Program-made: the position numbers and the translations under genes
Notes under the pieces: model-generated
What the model was told of the DNA's origin: nothing
The model's database searches: none
The model's input: the letters and a program-made list of their open reading frames with translations, nothing else
Source of the DNA: Candidatus Nitrotoga sp. MKT
GTDB lineage: Bacteria; Pseudomonadota; Gammaproteobacteria; Burkholderiales; Gallionellaceae
Length of the DNA stretch: 64,000 nucleotides
Reading direction: 5' to 3'
Assembly: GCA_003402345.1 (NCBI GenBank)
Contig: QFXH01000013.1
Location: 1-64,000, forward strand
Shown: positions 10,407-20,647 of the stretch, piece by piece
How positions within the stretch are numbered: position 1 is the stretch's first letter
Layout: every line of letters begins with the position of its first letter

Positions 10407-10946
10407 TTATTTGGCTGTAGGCGTTACTGCCACGGCAGATTGCCCATTTTGCAGCACCTTGCGCACATAGTTGATTACATTCCAGCGTTCAGTAGCTGAC
10501 AGATCATTAGCATACGATGGCATAACTGCACCGCCGAACGTCATGTAGCCCCAAATAAAACCATCAGACCGCTCTTTTGTTTGTTCAGCTGTCAAATCAT
10601 ATGGTTTTAATAATAACTTCGCTCCAACTAACCCATCACCCTTGCCAGAATATCCGTGACAAGGAGTGCAATAGATTTGAAACAACTTCCCGCCAAGAGC
10701 CACTGATTTGTCATCTGCTGGAATCGGATTCAACTGCTTCTCAGATGCAGCCATATCCTTTACTAAAGATGTAGTACCAGGAATTGGAACTGAATTTTTT
10801 GGGTAAGGCCTCATTCCAGGATTTTTCAAATCCGCACTTTCCTGCGGTTTAATACTAATCTGGTTTGCCATATCGTGCGACCATGGCCATGCTTGCGCAA
10901 ACATAGGTACTAACAACAATACAATTGCCAAGGATAATTTCATCAT
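10407..10946 (-). CDS. actE: Alternative complex III monoheme cytochrome c subunit ActE
   Basis: Signal peptide, one CTPCH heme motif, MPSYAND distal ligand region. Confidence 0.88.
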   Translation of the reverse strand: MMKLSLAIVLLLVPMFAQAWPWSHDMANQISIKPQESADLKNPGMRPYPKNSVPIPGTTSLVKDMAASEKQLNPIPADDKSVALGGKLFQIYCTPCHGYSGKGDGLVGAKLLLKPYDLTAEQTKERSDGFIWGYMTFGGAVMPSYANDLSATERWNVINYVRKVLQNGQSAVAVTPTAK

Positions 10947-11470
10947 TTTCCCGCCTCTTCCTGAATCTCAAGTGCCTTATGCTTGGTAAAAATCGTCTTA
11001 AAAATAGCTACAGCCGACTCGTCCCCTTGAACCAAAATACCAATTTGGTCTTCCGATACTTTAGCGCTATATAACGGTGACCGCTTAGCTGGCAAGCCTG
11101 CGCAAATTAAGAAACCAAGGATGGTGATAAATACCCCTCCAAGAATGAACATTTCATAAGTCAACACGAAATCAGGCGGCAATGGCACAATCGGTTTACC
11201 ACCCTTAATTTGAGAAAAGAAGTTAGCCTGCGCGCTCGCAACAAGGAAAAAAGCTAATAGCCCTCCCATACAAGCTCCAATCAGAGTAAACCATTGCACA
11301 TTGACTGGCTTGTCGCCCAACACTTTTTCAACTTCAGGATGCTCAATGGGCGACTTAAGTATCAAGTCGTCTATATCAAATCCCTTGATATTAGCCCCTC
11401 GTAACTCGGCAATTGCAGCCACGGCTTCATCAAAATCGTTAAATAGCGCTAGTAAATGACGTTGGCTCAT
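10943..11470 (-). CDS. actD: Alternative complex III subunit ActD (DUF3341)
   Basis: 175 aa; RHLLALFNDFDEAVAAIAELRGANIKGFDIDDLILKSPIEHPEVEKVLG plus two TM segments. Confidence 0.88.
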   Translation of the reverse strand: MSQRHLLALFNDFDEAVAAIAELRGANIKGFDIDDLILKSPIEHPEVEKVLGDKPVNVQWFTLIGACMGGLLAFFLVASAQANFFSQIKGGKPIVPLPPDFVLTYEMFILGGVFITILGFLICAGLPAKRSPLYSAKVSEDQIGILVQGDESAVAIFKTIFTKHKALEIQEEAGK

Positions 11471-12834
11471 TAGTAATCTCCCTTCACAGCAGGTTTGTGC
11501 TTCAGTGCTAAACTGCGGTGATACACCATTTCTTTAACTTCATACATAGAAACGGATGGGAATACCTTGCAGAACACCATAAACAATAAAGTGAACCAGC
11601 CAAAGCTACCAAACACGATGCCCCACTGCACTAAGCTTGGCCATTGATCATGATCCCAAGTCCAAGGATAGTGACCGTGCGCAAAACTCGGCGCTATAAT
11701 CATCCAACGTTCCAGCCACATACCTACGTTAAGCAATATTGACACTACGAACAATATTGGAAGGTGGGTCTGAAAACGTTTAAATGCTAGCATCAAAGGC
11801 AAAATAGACCCAAAGAAGATCATTGCCCAGAAAAATGGGGCATAAGGACCGGTAGCCTTAAAAATTAATTGATCCTTGGCTGTCTGATCATGTCCATACC
11901 ATACGGAAGCGAACTCGATCAAATTGAGATAAGTCCACACCATCGCAATAGCAAAAGTTAGACGTACCAACTTCTTCATTATAGGCAACGTCATGTACTC
12001 TTCAAACTTGAACACATATCGCAGAATAATAAAAAGAGTGATGATCGCCGCACAACCGGAATACAAGGCACCCGCAACAAAGTATGGAGGGAACGACGTG
12101 ACGTGCCAACCCGGCATATTCGACATAGCAAAGTCAGAAGCCACGATGGAGTGAACAGAAACCGCCAGCGGAATCAGGAAACAAGCTATCGTTAAATATG
12201 TAATACGGAAGTTGCGCCACTGGCGATCAGTTCCTTCCCAGCCTAGTGACATCACAGTGTAAAGTTTCTTACGCCAGCCCGCGTGGATATTGTCACGGCA
12301 AATTGCCAGATCAGGGATCATGCCGACATAAAGAAAAAGAACGGAAGAACTTAGATAGGTAGCAATCGCAAACATATCCCATACAAGGGGCGACTGAAAG
12401 TTTGGCCACACCCAGCGCTCGTTAGGATAAGGCATCACATAATAGACCATCCATAAACGACCCAAGTGCACCAAAACGAACAAACCCGCCGTCATCAACG
12501 AGAAAGTTGTCATTGCCTCGGCAAAACGGTAGATCGGTTTACGCCAATCAGCATGCATTAAATGTAGAATCGCTGACAACAAAGTTCCGGAATGGCTCAT
12601 GCCTATCCAAAAAATGAAAGTAGCAATATACAAACCCCATACATGAGAATTATTTTTGTTGGAAACACCCATGCCGGTCTGATACTGATAAACCTCACTT
12701 CCCACCGCCACACCTATCATGGCAATTGCGATAAATAAAATTATCCAATACATCCTTCTTGGACTCTCTAAACTCTTAAGCACATCTTTGTTAATCTGTG
12801 CCCAGGCTATATCTTCGCGTATATCTTTTCCCAT
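11470..12834 (-). CDS. actC: Alternative complex III NrfD-like quinol-binding subunit ActC
   Basis: 454 aa; WIGMSHSGTLLSAILHLMHADWRKPIYRFAEAMT NrfD/PsrC-like. Confidence 0.92.
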   Translation of the reverse strand: MGKDIREDIAWAQINKDVLKSLESPRRMYWIILFIAIAMIGVAVGSEVYQYQTGMGVSNKNNSHVWGLYIATFIFWIGMSHSGTLLSAILHLMHADWRKPIYRFAEAMTTFSLMTAGLFVLVHLGRLWMVYYVMPYPNERWVWPNFQSPLVWDMFAIATYLSSSVLFLYVGMIPDLAICRDNIHAGWRKKLYTVMSLGWEGTDRQWRNFRITYLTIACFLIPLAVSVHSIVASDFAMSNMPGWHVTSFPPYFVAGALYSGCAAIITLFIILRYVFKFEEYMTLPIMKKLVRLTFAIAMVWTYLNLIEFASVWYGHDQTAKDQLIFKATGPYAPFFWAMIFFGSILPLMLAFKRFQTHLPILFVVSILLNVGMWLERWMIIAPSFAHGHYPWTWDHDQWPSLVQWGIVFGSFGWFTLLFMVFCKVFPSVSMYEVKEMVYHRSLALKHKPAVKGDY

Positions 12835-12911
12835 TGCTCTATTTCCTTCCCTTGTGCTTGCGTGAACGTAGCTTCAATGCCGCTTCCCATACGGCATCCC
12901 CATTGCGCTGC

Positions 12912-13766
12912 TTAAATAGCGCTTTCACGCAACTGCTCCAGATACATCACTGACGGATAAGTGCGCAACCCTTCCAAAATGCGATAGCCACGCAATTTGG
13001 CCGCCTTTTCTTCCGCGTCTTTTGCTTGCTTATCCTTATTCAACTCAACCTGTTGTTTCATCCACTGTTTACCAACTTTGGCCAAGGGGTCAACCAGATT
13101 ACCAAAGGATATAGCCCCAGTCGGACAAACTTGCTGGCAGGCAGTCTGCACTTCACCATCAAGTACACTTCGCCCTGCGCTACGTGCATTGCTCTTGGCG
13201 ACAGTCAATCGCTGCACACAGAACGTACATTTCTCCATCACACCCTTGCCGCGCACGGTCACATCTGGATTGAGCTGCTGATTCATCGGCTCCGGCCACA
13301 CATTATCAGTAGTTGGATAATCATACCAGTTGAAGTAGCGAGCCTTATACGGGCAGTTCGCGTTGCAGTAGCGTGAACCGACGCAGCGGTTGTAAACCTG
13401 CGAATTCAGACCATCCGCCGTGTGGTTAGTAGCACCTACAGGACAAACCGTTTCGCACGGTGCAGACTCACAATGCTGACACAGCATAGGCAAAAACTGC
13501 GCCCCCTGGTCGGCAAATTCGCGGCCATCATTATCCCAATAACGTTCAATGCGTATCCAATGGTGGGAATGTCCATGTGCAAATTTCTCCTTACCAACCA
13601 CGGGCAGATTGTTTTCTGCATAACACGCCACGCTACAGGCGTTACAGCCAGTGCATGAATCCAAGTCTATACTCATCGCCCATTTGTATTCCCGGTGCGG
13701 CCTGTCGTCCGACGGATGTTGTTGGCGGAAGTCCGACCAGTTTTCTAATAAATTAGTGATGGACAC
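12912..13766 (-). CDS. actB2: Alternative complex III iron-sulfur subunit ActB2
   Basis: CTGCNACSVAC, CQHCESAPCETVC, CVGSRYCNANC, CTFC...CQQVC cluster motifs. Confidence 0.9.
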   Translation of the reverse strand: MSITNLLENWSDFRQQHPSDDRPHREYKWAMSIDLDSCTGCNACSVACYAENNLPVVGKEKFAHGHSHHWIRIERYWDNDGREFADQGAQFLPMLCQHCESAPCETVCPVGATNHTADGLNSQVYNRCVGSRYCNANCPYKARYFNWYDYPTTDNVWPEPMNQQLNPDVTVRGKGVMEKCTFCVQRLTVAKSNARSAGRSVLDGEVQTACQQVCPTGAISFGNLVDPLAKVGKQWMKQQVELNKDKQAKDAEEKAAKLRGYRILEGLRTYPSVMYLEQLRESAI

Positions 13767-13769
13767 CTT

Positions 13770-15980
13770 TTATACCTCCTCCGAAAGATTCACTTTATTC
13801 GATGACATCCTAACCGCAATTTTTCTACCCATCTGATTGCCACCAGCGGGACCCTCATCTTTAACTATAACTACACGCTGCCCAGCCTTGCTAACTTTAA
13901 CGCGCGTCTCGTGCATCGCCAACTCTCCAGTTTCTTTGTCGAATACGGAATCAAGAATTTTGAAGGCATTAACACCGACACCCTTTGCATAACGCCCCAG
14001 CGCTTCATGGCCATTGCCGAGCGGCACTGAAATTACGTCCGGGTGTATGCCGGTAAACACATAAACCTGCGCCTTAATAGCGCCACTTTTCGAAGCCACC
14101 TCGACAATATCACCCTCCACAACACCCAACTTAGCAGCAGTCTTAGGATGCATCTCCACCCAACTATCCCACACGATAGTAGTCAGTGGATCTGGTGATT
14201 CCTGCAACCAAGGTTCATTGGCATTGCGACCATCGCGCAAACTAGCGCTCACCGCCGGAATCAGGTGGAACGGATACGCACTATCTTCCGTAAATGGGCC
14301 AGGCACGACTAAACCTTTGGCAGATGGATTGCCAGACATATTGACAGGCGTACCTGCCAATTTGACCACGCCATGGCTTAAAGTCGCATCCCAAAACGTA
14401 TCATCATCCGTAGCCGAACCGCCCAATGCGCCCTTGTTTGACACCATCGCACTACGTAAGTAGGAATAGAAGTCTTCATAACCTTTGTACTCATCTGGTC
14501 GGCGCTGCTTAAGCAAGGCAAGCAAGATATCGCCCACACCAAGCGTACCGGGGTACAACTTTTCCATCAGCGGCTGCTGGATATTCAGCTGAGCACCTTC
14601 GGCAACATATTCAGGCATCACAGTTGCCCAATCCTCCAGCGCAGAATTCAACGGCAATACCAAATCAGCCTCTAGTGCGGTTTCATCCATATAATGAGCA
14701 AAAACCACCTTAAACGGTACCTTCTTTAAGTTTTCTTTCAGCTTCATGGATGCAGGTGCGGTGAACACTGGGTTTACACCATAACTAAACAACACTTTAA
14801 CCTTATCTTGCGCCATATTGTCATTGAGCGACTGTAGCGCAAAGCGGTTGCCAGTAGCTGGCGCCATTTGTGGAAACGGTATACTGGACGGAGCCTCTAC
14901 CGTCTTACCGACATTGCCTAATACTTGATTCAACAAAGCGATAGCAGTGGCATTCTGCGAACCGTGCGCATAACCCTCGGCAGCACTACCAGCAATTACT
15001 AAGCTAGGACTGCGCTCCTTCAGTAAGGCTACGAGCCTGCCGATATGCTCAGTAGACACCCCGGTATCTTTGCTTACCCGATCTGTGGTGTATTCCCTCA
15101 CAACAGCAGCTACGTCTTCAGGAACAGATAACCCTGCAGCAGCTAGCGCATTAATCAACCCCAGCGCTAGAATGCCTTCAGTACCAGGACGTATAGCCAA
15201 CCAACGATCCGCATTCGCACCAGTTAGCGTCATCTTGGACTCAACTTGTACCAGCACCCCGCGCTCGCCATTATCGGCCTTACGGAAGCGAGCATACTGC
15301 TGGGAGAAATGTACCGGCGAAATCCACGCACCAAGAAAATCTGCTCCGAAAGAAACGATAACCTTAGCCTTGTCCAGACGTAATCGCGGCATTTCTGTGC
15401 CATAAGCCTTCTTATTAGCTGCACGCATAATTGACGGTGCAACTGCTTCATAAACATAATGATGACCGGAACCCAGTGCATCTAGATAATTTTTCAATAA
15501 TGCTTTGACATGTCCACTGATACCACCTGTCAGGAAGGCGATATTCTCTGCTTTCACACCACCAACCTTTTCGTTGATTAACCCCAACGCTTTTTCCCAT
15601 GTTATCGCTTCGCCTTTATCACCATTGCGCAACAACGGCTCTCGGATACGATCTGGATTGTAGTGCGCCTGTACTCCGGCCTGCCCTAAACCGCACATTT
15701 TGCCGTTATTAATCGATGATTTTGGATTACCTTCCAGCTTAAGTACGCGCCCCTCTCGCACTCGCCCCATAATCCCACACCCAGCATCGCACTGCGCACA
15801 AGTTGAGTTAAAATATGTGCCAATACTAGGAATAATGTAGTCCGCCGTCTGGACATAGGAAGTTACAAACTCCTTCCCATCCTCAACCGAGGTATTGCCA
15901 CAACCGCTTAACGCGACCGTCGCACCACCCCACCCCAGCACCTTCAGAAAACCTCGCCGATTAAAACTATTTTCAATCAT
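13770..15980 (-). CDS. actB1: Alternative complex III molybdopterin-oxidoreductase-like subunit ActB1
   Basis: 736 aa; RRGFLKVLGWGGATVALSGCGN leader; CAQCDAGCGIMGRVREGRVLKLEGNP and molybdopterin-oxidoreductase fold. Confidence 0.9.
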   Translation of the reverse strand: MIENSFNRRGFLKVLGWGGATVALSGCGNTSVEDGKEFVTSYVQTADYIIPSIGTYFNSTCAQCDAGCGIMGRVREGRVLKLEGNPKSSINNGKMCGLGQAGVQAHYNPDRIREPLLRNGDKGEAITWEKALGLINEKVGGVKAENIAFLTGGISGHVKALLKNYLDALGSGHHYVYEAVAPSIMRAANKKAYGTEMPRLRLDKAKVIVSFGADFLGAWISPVHFSQQYARFRKADNGERGVLVQVESKMTLTGANADRWLAIRPGTEGILALGLINALAAAGLSVPEDVAAVVREYTTDRVSKDTGVSTEHIGRLVALLKERSPSLVIAGSAAEGYAHGSQNATAIALLNQVLGNVGKTVEAPSSIPFPQMAPATGNRFALQSLNDNMAQDKVKVLFSYGVNPVFTAPASMKLKENLKKVPFKVVFAHYMDETALEADLVLPLNSALEDWATVMPEYVAEGAQLNIQQPLMEKLYPGTLGVGDILLALLKQRRPDEYKGYEDFYSYLRSAMVSNKGALGGSATDDDTFWDATLSHGVVKLAGTPVNMSGNPSAKGLVVPGPFTEDSAYPFHLIPAVSASLRDGRNANEPWLQESPDPLTTIVWDSWVEMHPKTAAKLGVVEGDIVEVASKSGAIKAQVYVFTGIHPDVISVPLGNGHEALGRYAKGVGVNAFKILDSVFDKETGELAMHETRVKVSKAGQRVVIVKDEGPAGGNQMGRKIAVRMSSNKVNLSEEV

Positions 15981-16022
15981 TGCTGATACCTCTTGGAAAT
16001 CTTTATCTTGTGAATGCGTCGA

Positions 16023-16682
16023 TTACTTATGACACTGCCAGCAGTCGTTCGGACCGTGAGTCGTTTTTGTGGATGTTGCATCTACCGGGTGATCTTTCTG
16101 ATGACAGCTCACACACCAGCCCATAGAAAGTGGCTTTTGGCGACGCGCAACCGTCATTGTTTTCACATCACCGTGACAATAACCACAAGCTTCTTGCACT
16201 GGCTTGTTCTGCGCAAAAACAAAACGCTGAATGTGTCGCTCATGGTTAAAGCGCACGAAGTCAGGAAGATCATGCACCTTTTTCCAAGGCACTGCTTTTT
16301 TAGCTTCCCAATATTCGAATAATTTCTTGATACGCGGAGTTTCCCGCACCGACTCGATATTTTGATGGCAACCAATACATTTCTGCAATGGCGGAATACC
16401 AGCCACAATACTACGACGCGCATAAGTGTGGCAGTACATACAGTTTATCTGCATACCACCTTTTGCAGCATCACCAGCGTGACGATCATGAGGAAACTCA
16501 ATTGGCTGCTCAACTTTAGGACCCAAGTCGTCAGCTGTAGTGAGAGGCTGCGCCGCATTAACAGCATAGCTGCCAGCGGAAAAAATCAATCCAACAAGCA
16601 GAATGGAAAAACGTAAAAAACAATACATCGTAAGTAGCTCCCCCAACAAACAATTAGACTGCCGACGGGACAACATCGACAT
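16023..16682 (-). CDS. actA: Alternative complex III pentaheme cytochrome c subunit ActA
   Basis: Five CxxCH motifs: CMYCH, CIGCH, CGYCH, CVSCH, CWQCH. The true start may be an internal ATG, e.g. MYCFLRFSILLVGLIFSAGSYAVNA. Confidence 0.9.
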   Translation of the reverse strand: MSMLSRRQSNCLLGELLTMYCFLRFSILLVGLIFSAGSYAVNAAQPLTTADDLGPKVEQPIEFPHDRHAGDAAKGGMQINCMYCHTYARRSIVAGIPPLQKCIGCHQNIESVRETPRIKKLFEYWEAKKAVPWKKVHDLPDFVRFNHERHIQRFVFAQNKPVQEACGYCHGDVKTMTVARRQKPLSMGWCVSCHQKDHPVDATSTKTTHGPNDCWQCHK

Positions 16683-17683
16683 GCACTATCACACTCAATA
16701 ACTGGTAATTTAAAACGACACAACATCGCTTTAAGCATTTACACGCTTAACTTGGTGCAGACCAATCCACAAGGAATAGACGCGATGAAACGATGGCATA
16801 ATGTCCAGTTTGGAAAATAAAGTCAACAGTACAAAATAACAAAATTAACATTAATAAAATTATGGCAAGCTAATTCGTACATAAATATATATATAAACAC
16901 TATGCTACGTGCTTTGAATATATCGCGCCCCTAACAAGACAGAATCCTAACCTTTAAAATTTCCATCAGCAATGGACTTTTAGCAAAACTCCCCAAAAAT
17001 AAATTCACCACAGTAAATTTCATGAGTATTTTTATACAGAGATCTATTTTTCTTCATTGCCTCGTCAGTATCAAAGTTAAAACGACATGAAAATCGGCGG
17101 TCGGCGGATGAATTTTCGATGCAGCTTCAATGAATTTCGTCACAATATAACACTCCGACGCCACCCAACGTACGTGACATAAACTTGCATCGCTGCGTAC
17201 CCGCTTCATTCCAAGCGCCTACAGAGCCAGGTATCCCAAACTCCCTACACGCTGGTGGTATAGATCAACAAACAGCTTTGCACCCAGCGTTCAAACAAGC
17301 CAACGACTTCAAAAATCTCGACAAAAACGCGAGTCATTCTAAAGTGCTGCCGTTCTTGTCTCAACGCACTTAAATCGCCCACTGACTATCGTGACGCAAT
17401 ACTTCTACGCCGTGCCCACTAACTCAATGACCGATTCTGCCGTACCCTTAACCATGGCGTCTTACGTAAATATTTTCCTAAAATATTAATTCGGCCAGAT
17501 TATGCTTGAAGTCCGTTCGCCTTGAGCTATGATATTCCCCCACAGGCTGAAAGGCGTCGGCAAGAAACTAATTTCCCAGATAATCGGGGGCTGTTTGGCC
17601 ATTCTTCACATTCACTAACCAATTGATATATATGGCCATAAAAAGCGGTTTCTTGAGCGCCTGTTATTTATTAAAAATGAACA

Positions 17684-17708
17684 GGCTTCGACAAGTTCAG
17701 CCCGAACG
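17684..17708 (+). repeat. Dispersed repeat-like sequence (AACAGGCTTCGACAAGTTCAGCCCG)
   Basis: Resembles the TTCGACAAGCTCAGCCCGAACGG intergenic repeat common in proteobacterial genomes. Confidence 0.4.
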
Positions 17709-18628
17709 CGATCCATACTTCACCATGCCGGATCAATAGTTACATACACCAGCCGCCCGAATGGCAGTTTCGTCGCTTGGAAGATCGTATCGGCAGCGGC
17801 CGATCTGATAGCGGCACACTTGGCACTGCCAGTGCTGCCTGCCGTCGTGAATAAGTCGCCTATTATTAACCCCTCAGCAGCTCACCGTATCAGCCTGTAC
17901 GTAAAAAATCACACCCAACTGAGGGACATAATTAATCAGGAATATTTTTCACTCCATTAAATAATTCTCCCTAATTTAATGCACCCCACACCAGAGCTAA
18001 ACTAAGCGCAAATTTTGAGCACGCAACAAAAAATAGGTCTAACCAACCTTTCGCCACTGTCCCGACTACGGAATTTTAGCTAGCAGTTCGCCCACACTCA
18101 TCACAACGAATGTGGTCACGATTCTCTCATCACTTTCTCGTGCAAAGAGTGCGGTGCGCGTTCTTCTTCGTGCAAAACACGACGCACGACCCTCCGCTGT
18201 AGCAAGGATAACAATGGCTTCAGAACACTCGTACTCTACGACGCGATCCAATCACCAATAGGATAGACACAGCCAAACGTATCGCACGTGTGAGCTTTAT
18301 GCATGGCTACAATCACCGTACACATGACTGATCTCGTCTTTCCATATTGGCGCAATCGCTTTCGGCCACCGCTTCGATTCAAGCTTGAATGAACATACCC
18401 ATTTCATGGTTGCATCGTCGATGAGGTGTTTCAGCTTGCTGCAAATTCAGACACAGATGCGGATCATTGCTTTCATCACGGATGAAATTTGGTGCGGAAT
18501 ACTCTGGATCACCCCTATAAATCCACGCAACCACTGAAATCGTCCCGGCACATAATTCTTACGTGGGATGATAGACAAATACAAAATCTGTCATGGCCCC
18601 TTGACGATGAAAACTGAGGGGGAGGGCA

Positions 18629-19417
18629 CTAGGCACCCACTTTCCGCCTTCCCCACAACAAGAATATTAACCCCACAATCACCATTGGCAGGCTGAGCCA
18701 TTGGCCCATACTAATTCCAAAACTCATTAGGCCAAATATGCCGTCATCTGGGTTACGTGTATATTCGACAAAAAAACGGAAACTGCCATAGCCGATAAGA
18801 AACAAACCAGATATTGCGCCCACTGGACGAGGCTTGCGTGAATAGAGCCACATAAGCGCAAACAGGACCAAACCTTCCAGCACAAACTCATAAAGTTGAG
18901 AAGGGTGACGCGGCAGATCATCCACATTAGGAAACACCATCCCCCAAGCCAAATTTGTAGGCCGCCCCCATAATTCAGCATTAACAAAGTTGCCGATACG
19001 TCCTGCGCCCAGCCCTAGGGGCACCAAAGGAGCAATAAAATCCATCAATTGCAGCCAAGGCAATTTATGTTGACGTGCAAAAAGTGCCATCGCCACAAGT
19101 ACGCCAAGAAAACCACCATGGAATGACATACCACCCTGCCACACCGCAAGAATTTCAAGCGGGCGAGACACATAGTAACCGGGATTGTAAAACAGCACCT
19201 CGCCCAACCTTCCGCCCAGTACAACACCAAGAATGCCGTAAAATAGGAGGTCATCCATCATTTTTTCATCCCACCCAGGGCGATTGAGGGTGCGAATGCG
19301 CAATTTTCCCAGCCATAGAAATAGCATAAAGGCAACTAAATACATCAATCCGTACCAGTGCACTGCAAGGGGGCCAAGGTGGATGGCTACGGGATCGAAC
19401 TGAGGATGAATGAGCAT
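18629..19417 (-). CDS. lgt: Prolipoprotein diacylglyceryl transferase
   Basis: 262 aa; [22 protein letters not shown]...[10 protein letters not shown]...[19 protein letters not shown]. Confidence 0.97.
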   Translation of the reverse strand: MLIHPQFDPVAIHLGPLAVHWYGLMYLVAFMLFLWLGKLRIRTLNRPGWDEKMMDDLLFYGILGVVLGGRLGEVLFYNPGYYVSRPLEILAVWQGGMSFHGGFLGVLVAMALFARQHKLPWLQLMDFIAPLVPLGLGAGRIGNFVNAELWGRPTNLAWGMVFPNVDDLPRHPSQLYEFVLEGLVLFALMWLYSRKPRPVGAISGLFLIGYGSFRFFVEYTRNPDDGIFGLMSFGISMGQWLSLPMVIVGLIFLLWGRRKVGA

Positions 19418-19686
19418 ACTAAACGAGTATTCTTAATGATAATTTCAAGATCGATTATTATACGTGATTTAGTTACAAGCCTATTCTGCCTTCCGGCGCG
19501 TAGCAAATTTCGTCTGTTACGCGCCAGAATTGGCTTTGTCAACGACAAGTTAGCGGTATGCGTTATTGTCAACACTGTCTAGTGCCTTACAGTTTGCAAA
19601 CAAGACGGAGTTGGTTAAAATGGCATAGGCAGCAATGTCTAATAGTTTAATTGTAGGAAAACTTAAATTTAATGGAGCTTAAAAAA

Positions 19687-20061
19687 ATGAAATCTATCAT
19701 CGTTAGCGTGGTTGCAGCAGCAGGCCTGATGGCAGCAGGTAGCGTTTTAGCAACTGATATGCCAGAATTGGCTAAAAAAAGCGGCTGTACTGCTTGCCAC
19801 AAAATTGATTCAAAATTGGTCGGCCCCGCTTGGATGGATGTTTCCAAGAAATACAAAGGCGTTAAAGAATATGCTTATTCACCCACTGGCAGTGCTGCTG
19901 CTGGTGCCAAGAAAATGTCATTAGAAGAAGGCCTGATGATGAAAGTGGCCAAGGGTGGTACTGGCAACTGGGGTAGCGTACCAATGACTGCTAACTCTCC
20001 TAAAGTAAGCGATGCAGACATCAAAACACTGGTTCATTTCGTACTGGATCTGGCGAAGTAA
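19687..20061 (+). CDS. Class I c-type cytochrome (c551/c552-like), periplasmic
   Basis: Signal peptide MKSIIVSVVAAAGLMAAGSVLA; CTACHK heme motif; ORF track start 19672 is upstream of the better start at 19687. Confidence 0.93.
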   Translation: MKSIIVSVVAAAGLMAAGSVLATDMPELAKKSGCTACHKIDSKLVGPAWMDVSKKYKGVKEYAYSPTGSAAAGAKKMSLEEGLMMKVAKGGTGNWGSVPMTANSPKVSDADIKTLVHFVLDLAK

Positions 20062-20081
20062 TCAAGGGGTTAATTTCTCTT

Positions 20082-20116
20082 AGCAGAAGTCGGCATTAGC
20101 CGATTTCTGCTTTTCT
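20082..20116 (+). terminator. Rho-independent terminator after cytochrome c gene
   Basis: AGCAGAAGTCGGC-ATTA-GCCGATTTCTGCT followed by TTTCT. Confidence 0.75.
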
Positions 20117-20647
20117 GCACAACAATTCAATCAATTACTAATCATATAAAAATGCACAAGCAGAGCAAACTATAAAGCATAGTTTATGCTGGCTTTAATT
20201 AATTGGCATTTCAGTTACAATTTTTGACATCCAACAAATTGACACTAACTGACTATGCAACGCATATCACGTAAATTGCAAATACGGTACTTTCCGTTTT
20301 AAGATTGAATGGCTTCTGCTCCACATGATGCGTTGGTGCTAGACAACAACAATAATAATCATCTTGTTATGACCTAATTACTGCCAACATGCTTGTCTTA
20401 ACAGGCCTGATGACTACAGCCAATACTTACCAACTGGCTATCGCTATTACCAAATAGTGTTCGTGTTTTATGACTAACACTCAATTGGCACAAAATAATT
20501 AACCACACACAGATGAACGCCTCCAGAAAGCATATGAGCTGGTTAAATTATTACATCCAAGCCCTGTCCAAAATATGCCAGGCGGGCAAGAATATGACAT
20601 GTAAAACAAAAAGTTATTCCATAACCTAACTACCCTCTGAACCCATC

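Noticed and set aside
15070-15405. 111-aa plus-strand ORF within actB1
   Set aside because: Shadow ORF antisense to a well-supported CDS.
17185-17373. 62-aa ORF in the actA-lgt gap
   Set aside because: No SD, no domain, in an eroded repeat-rich region.
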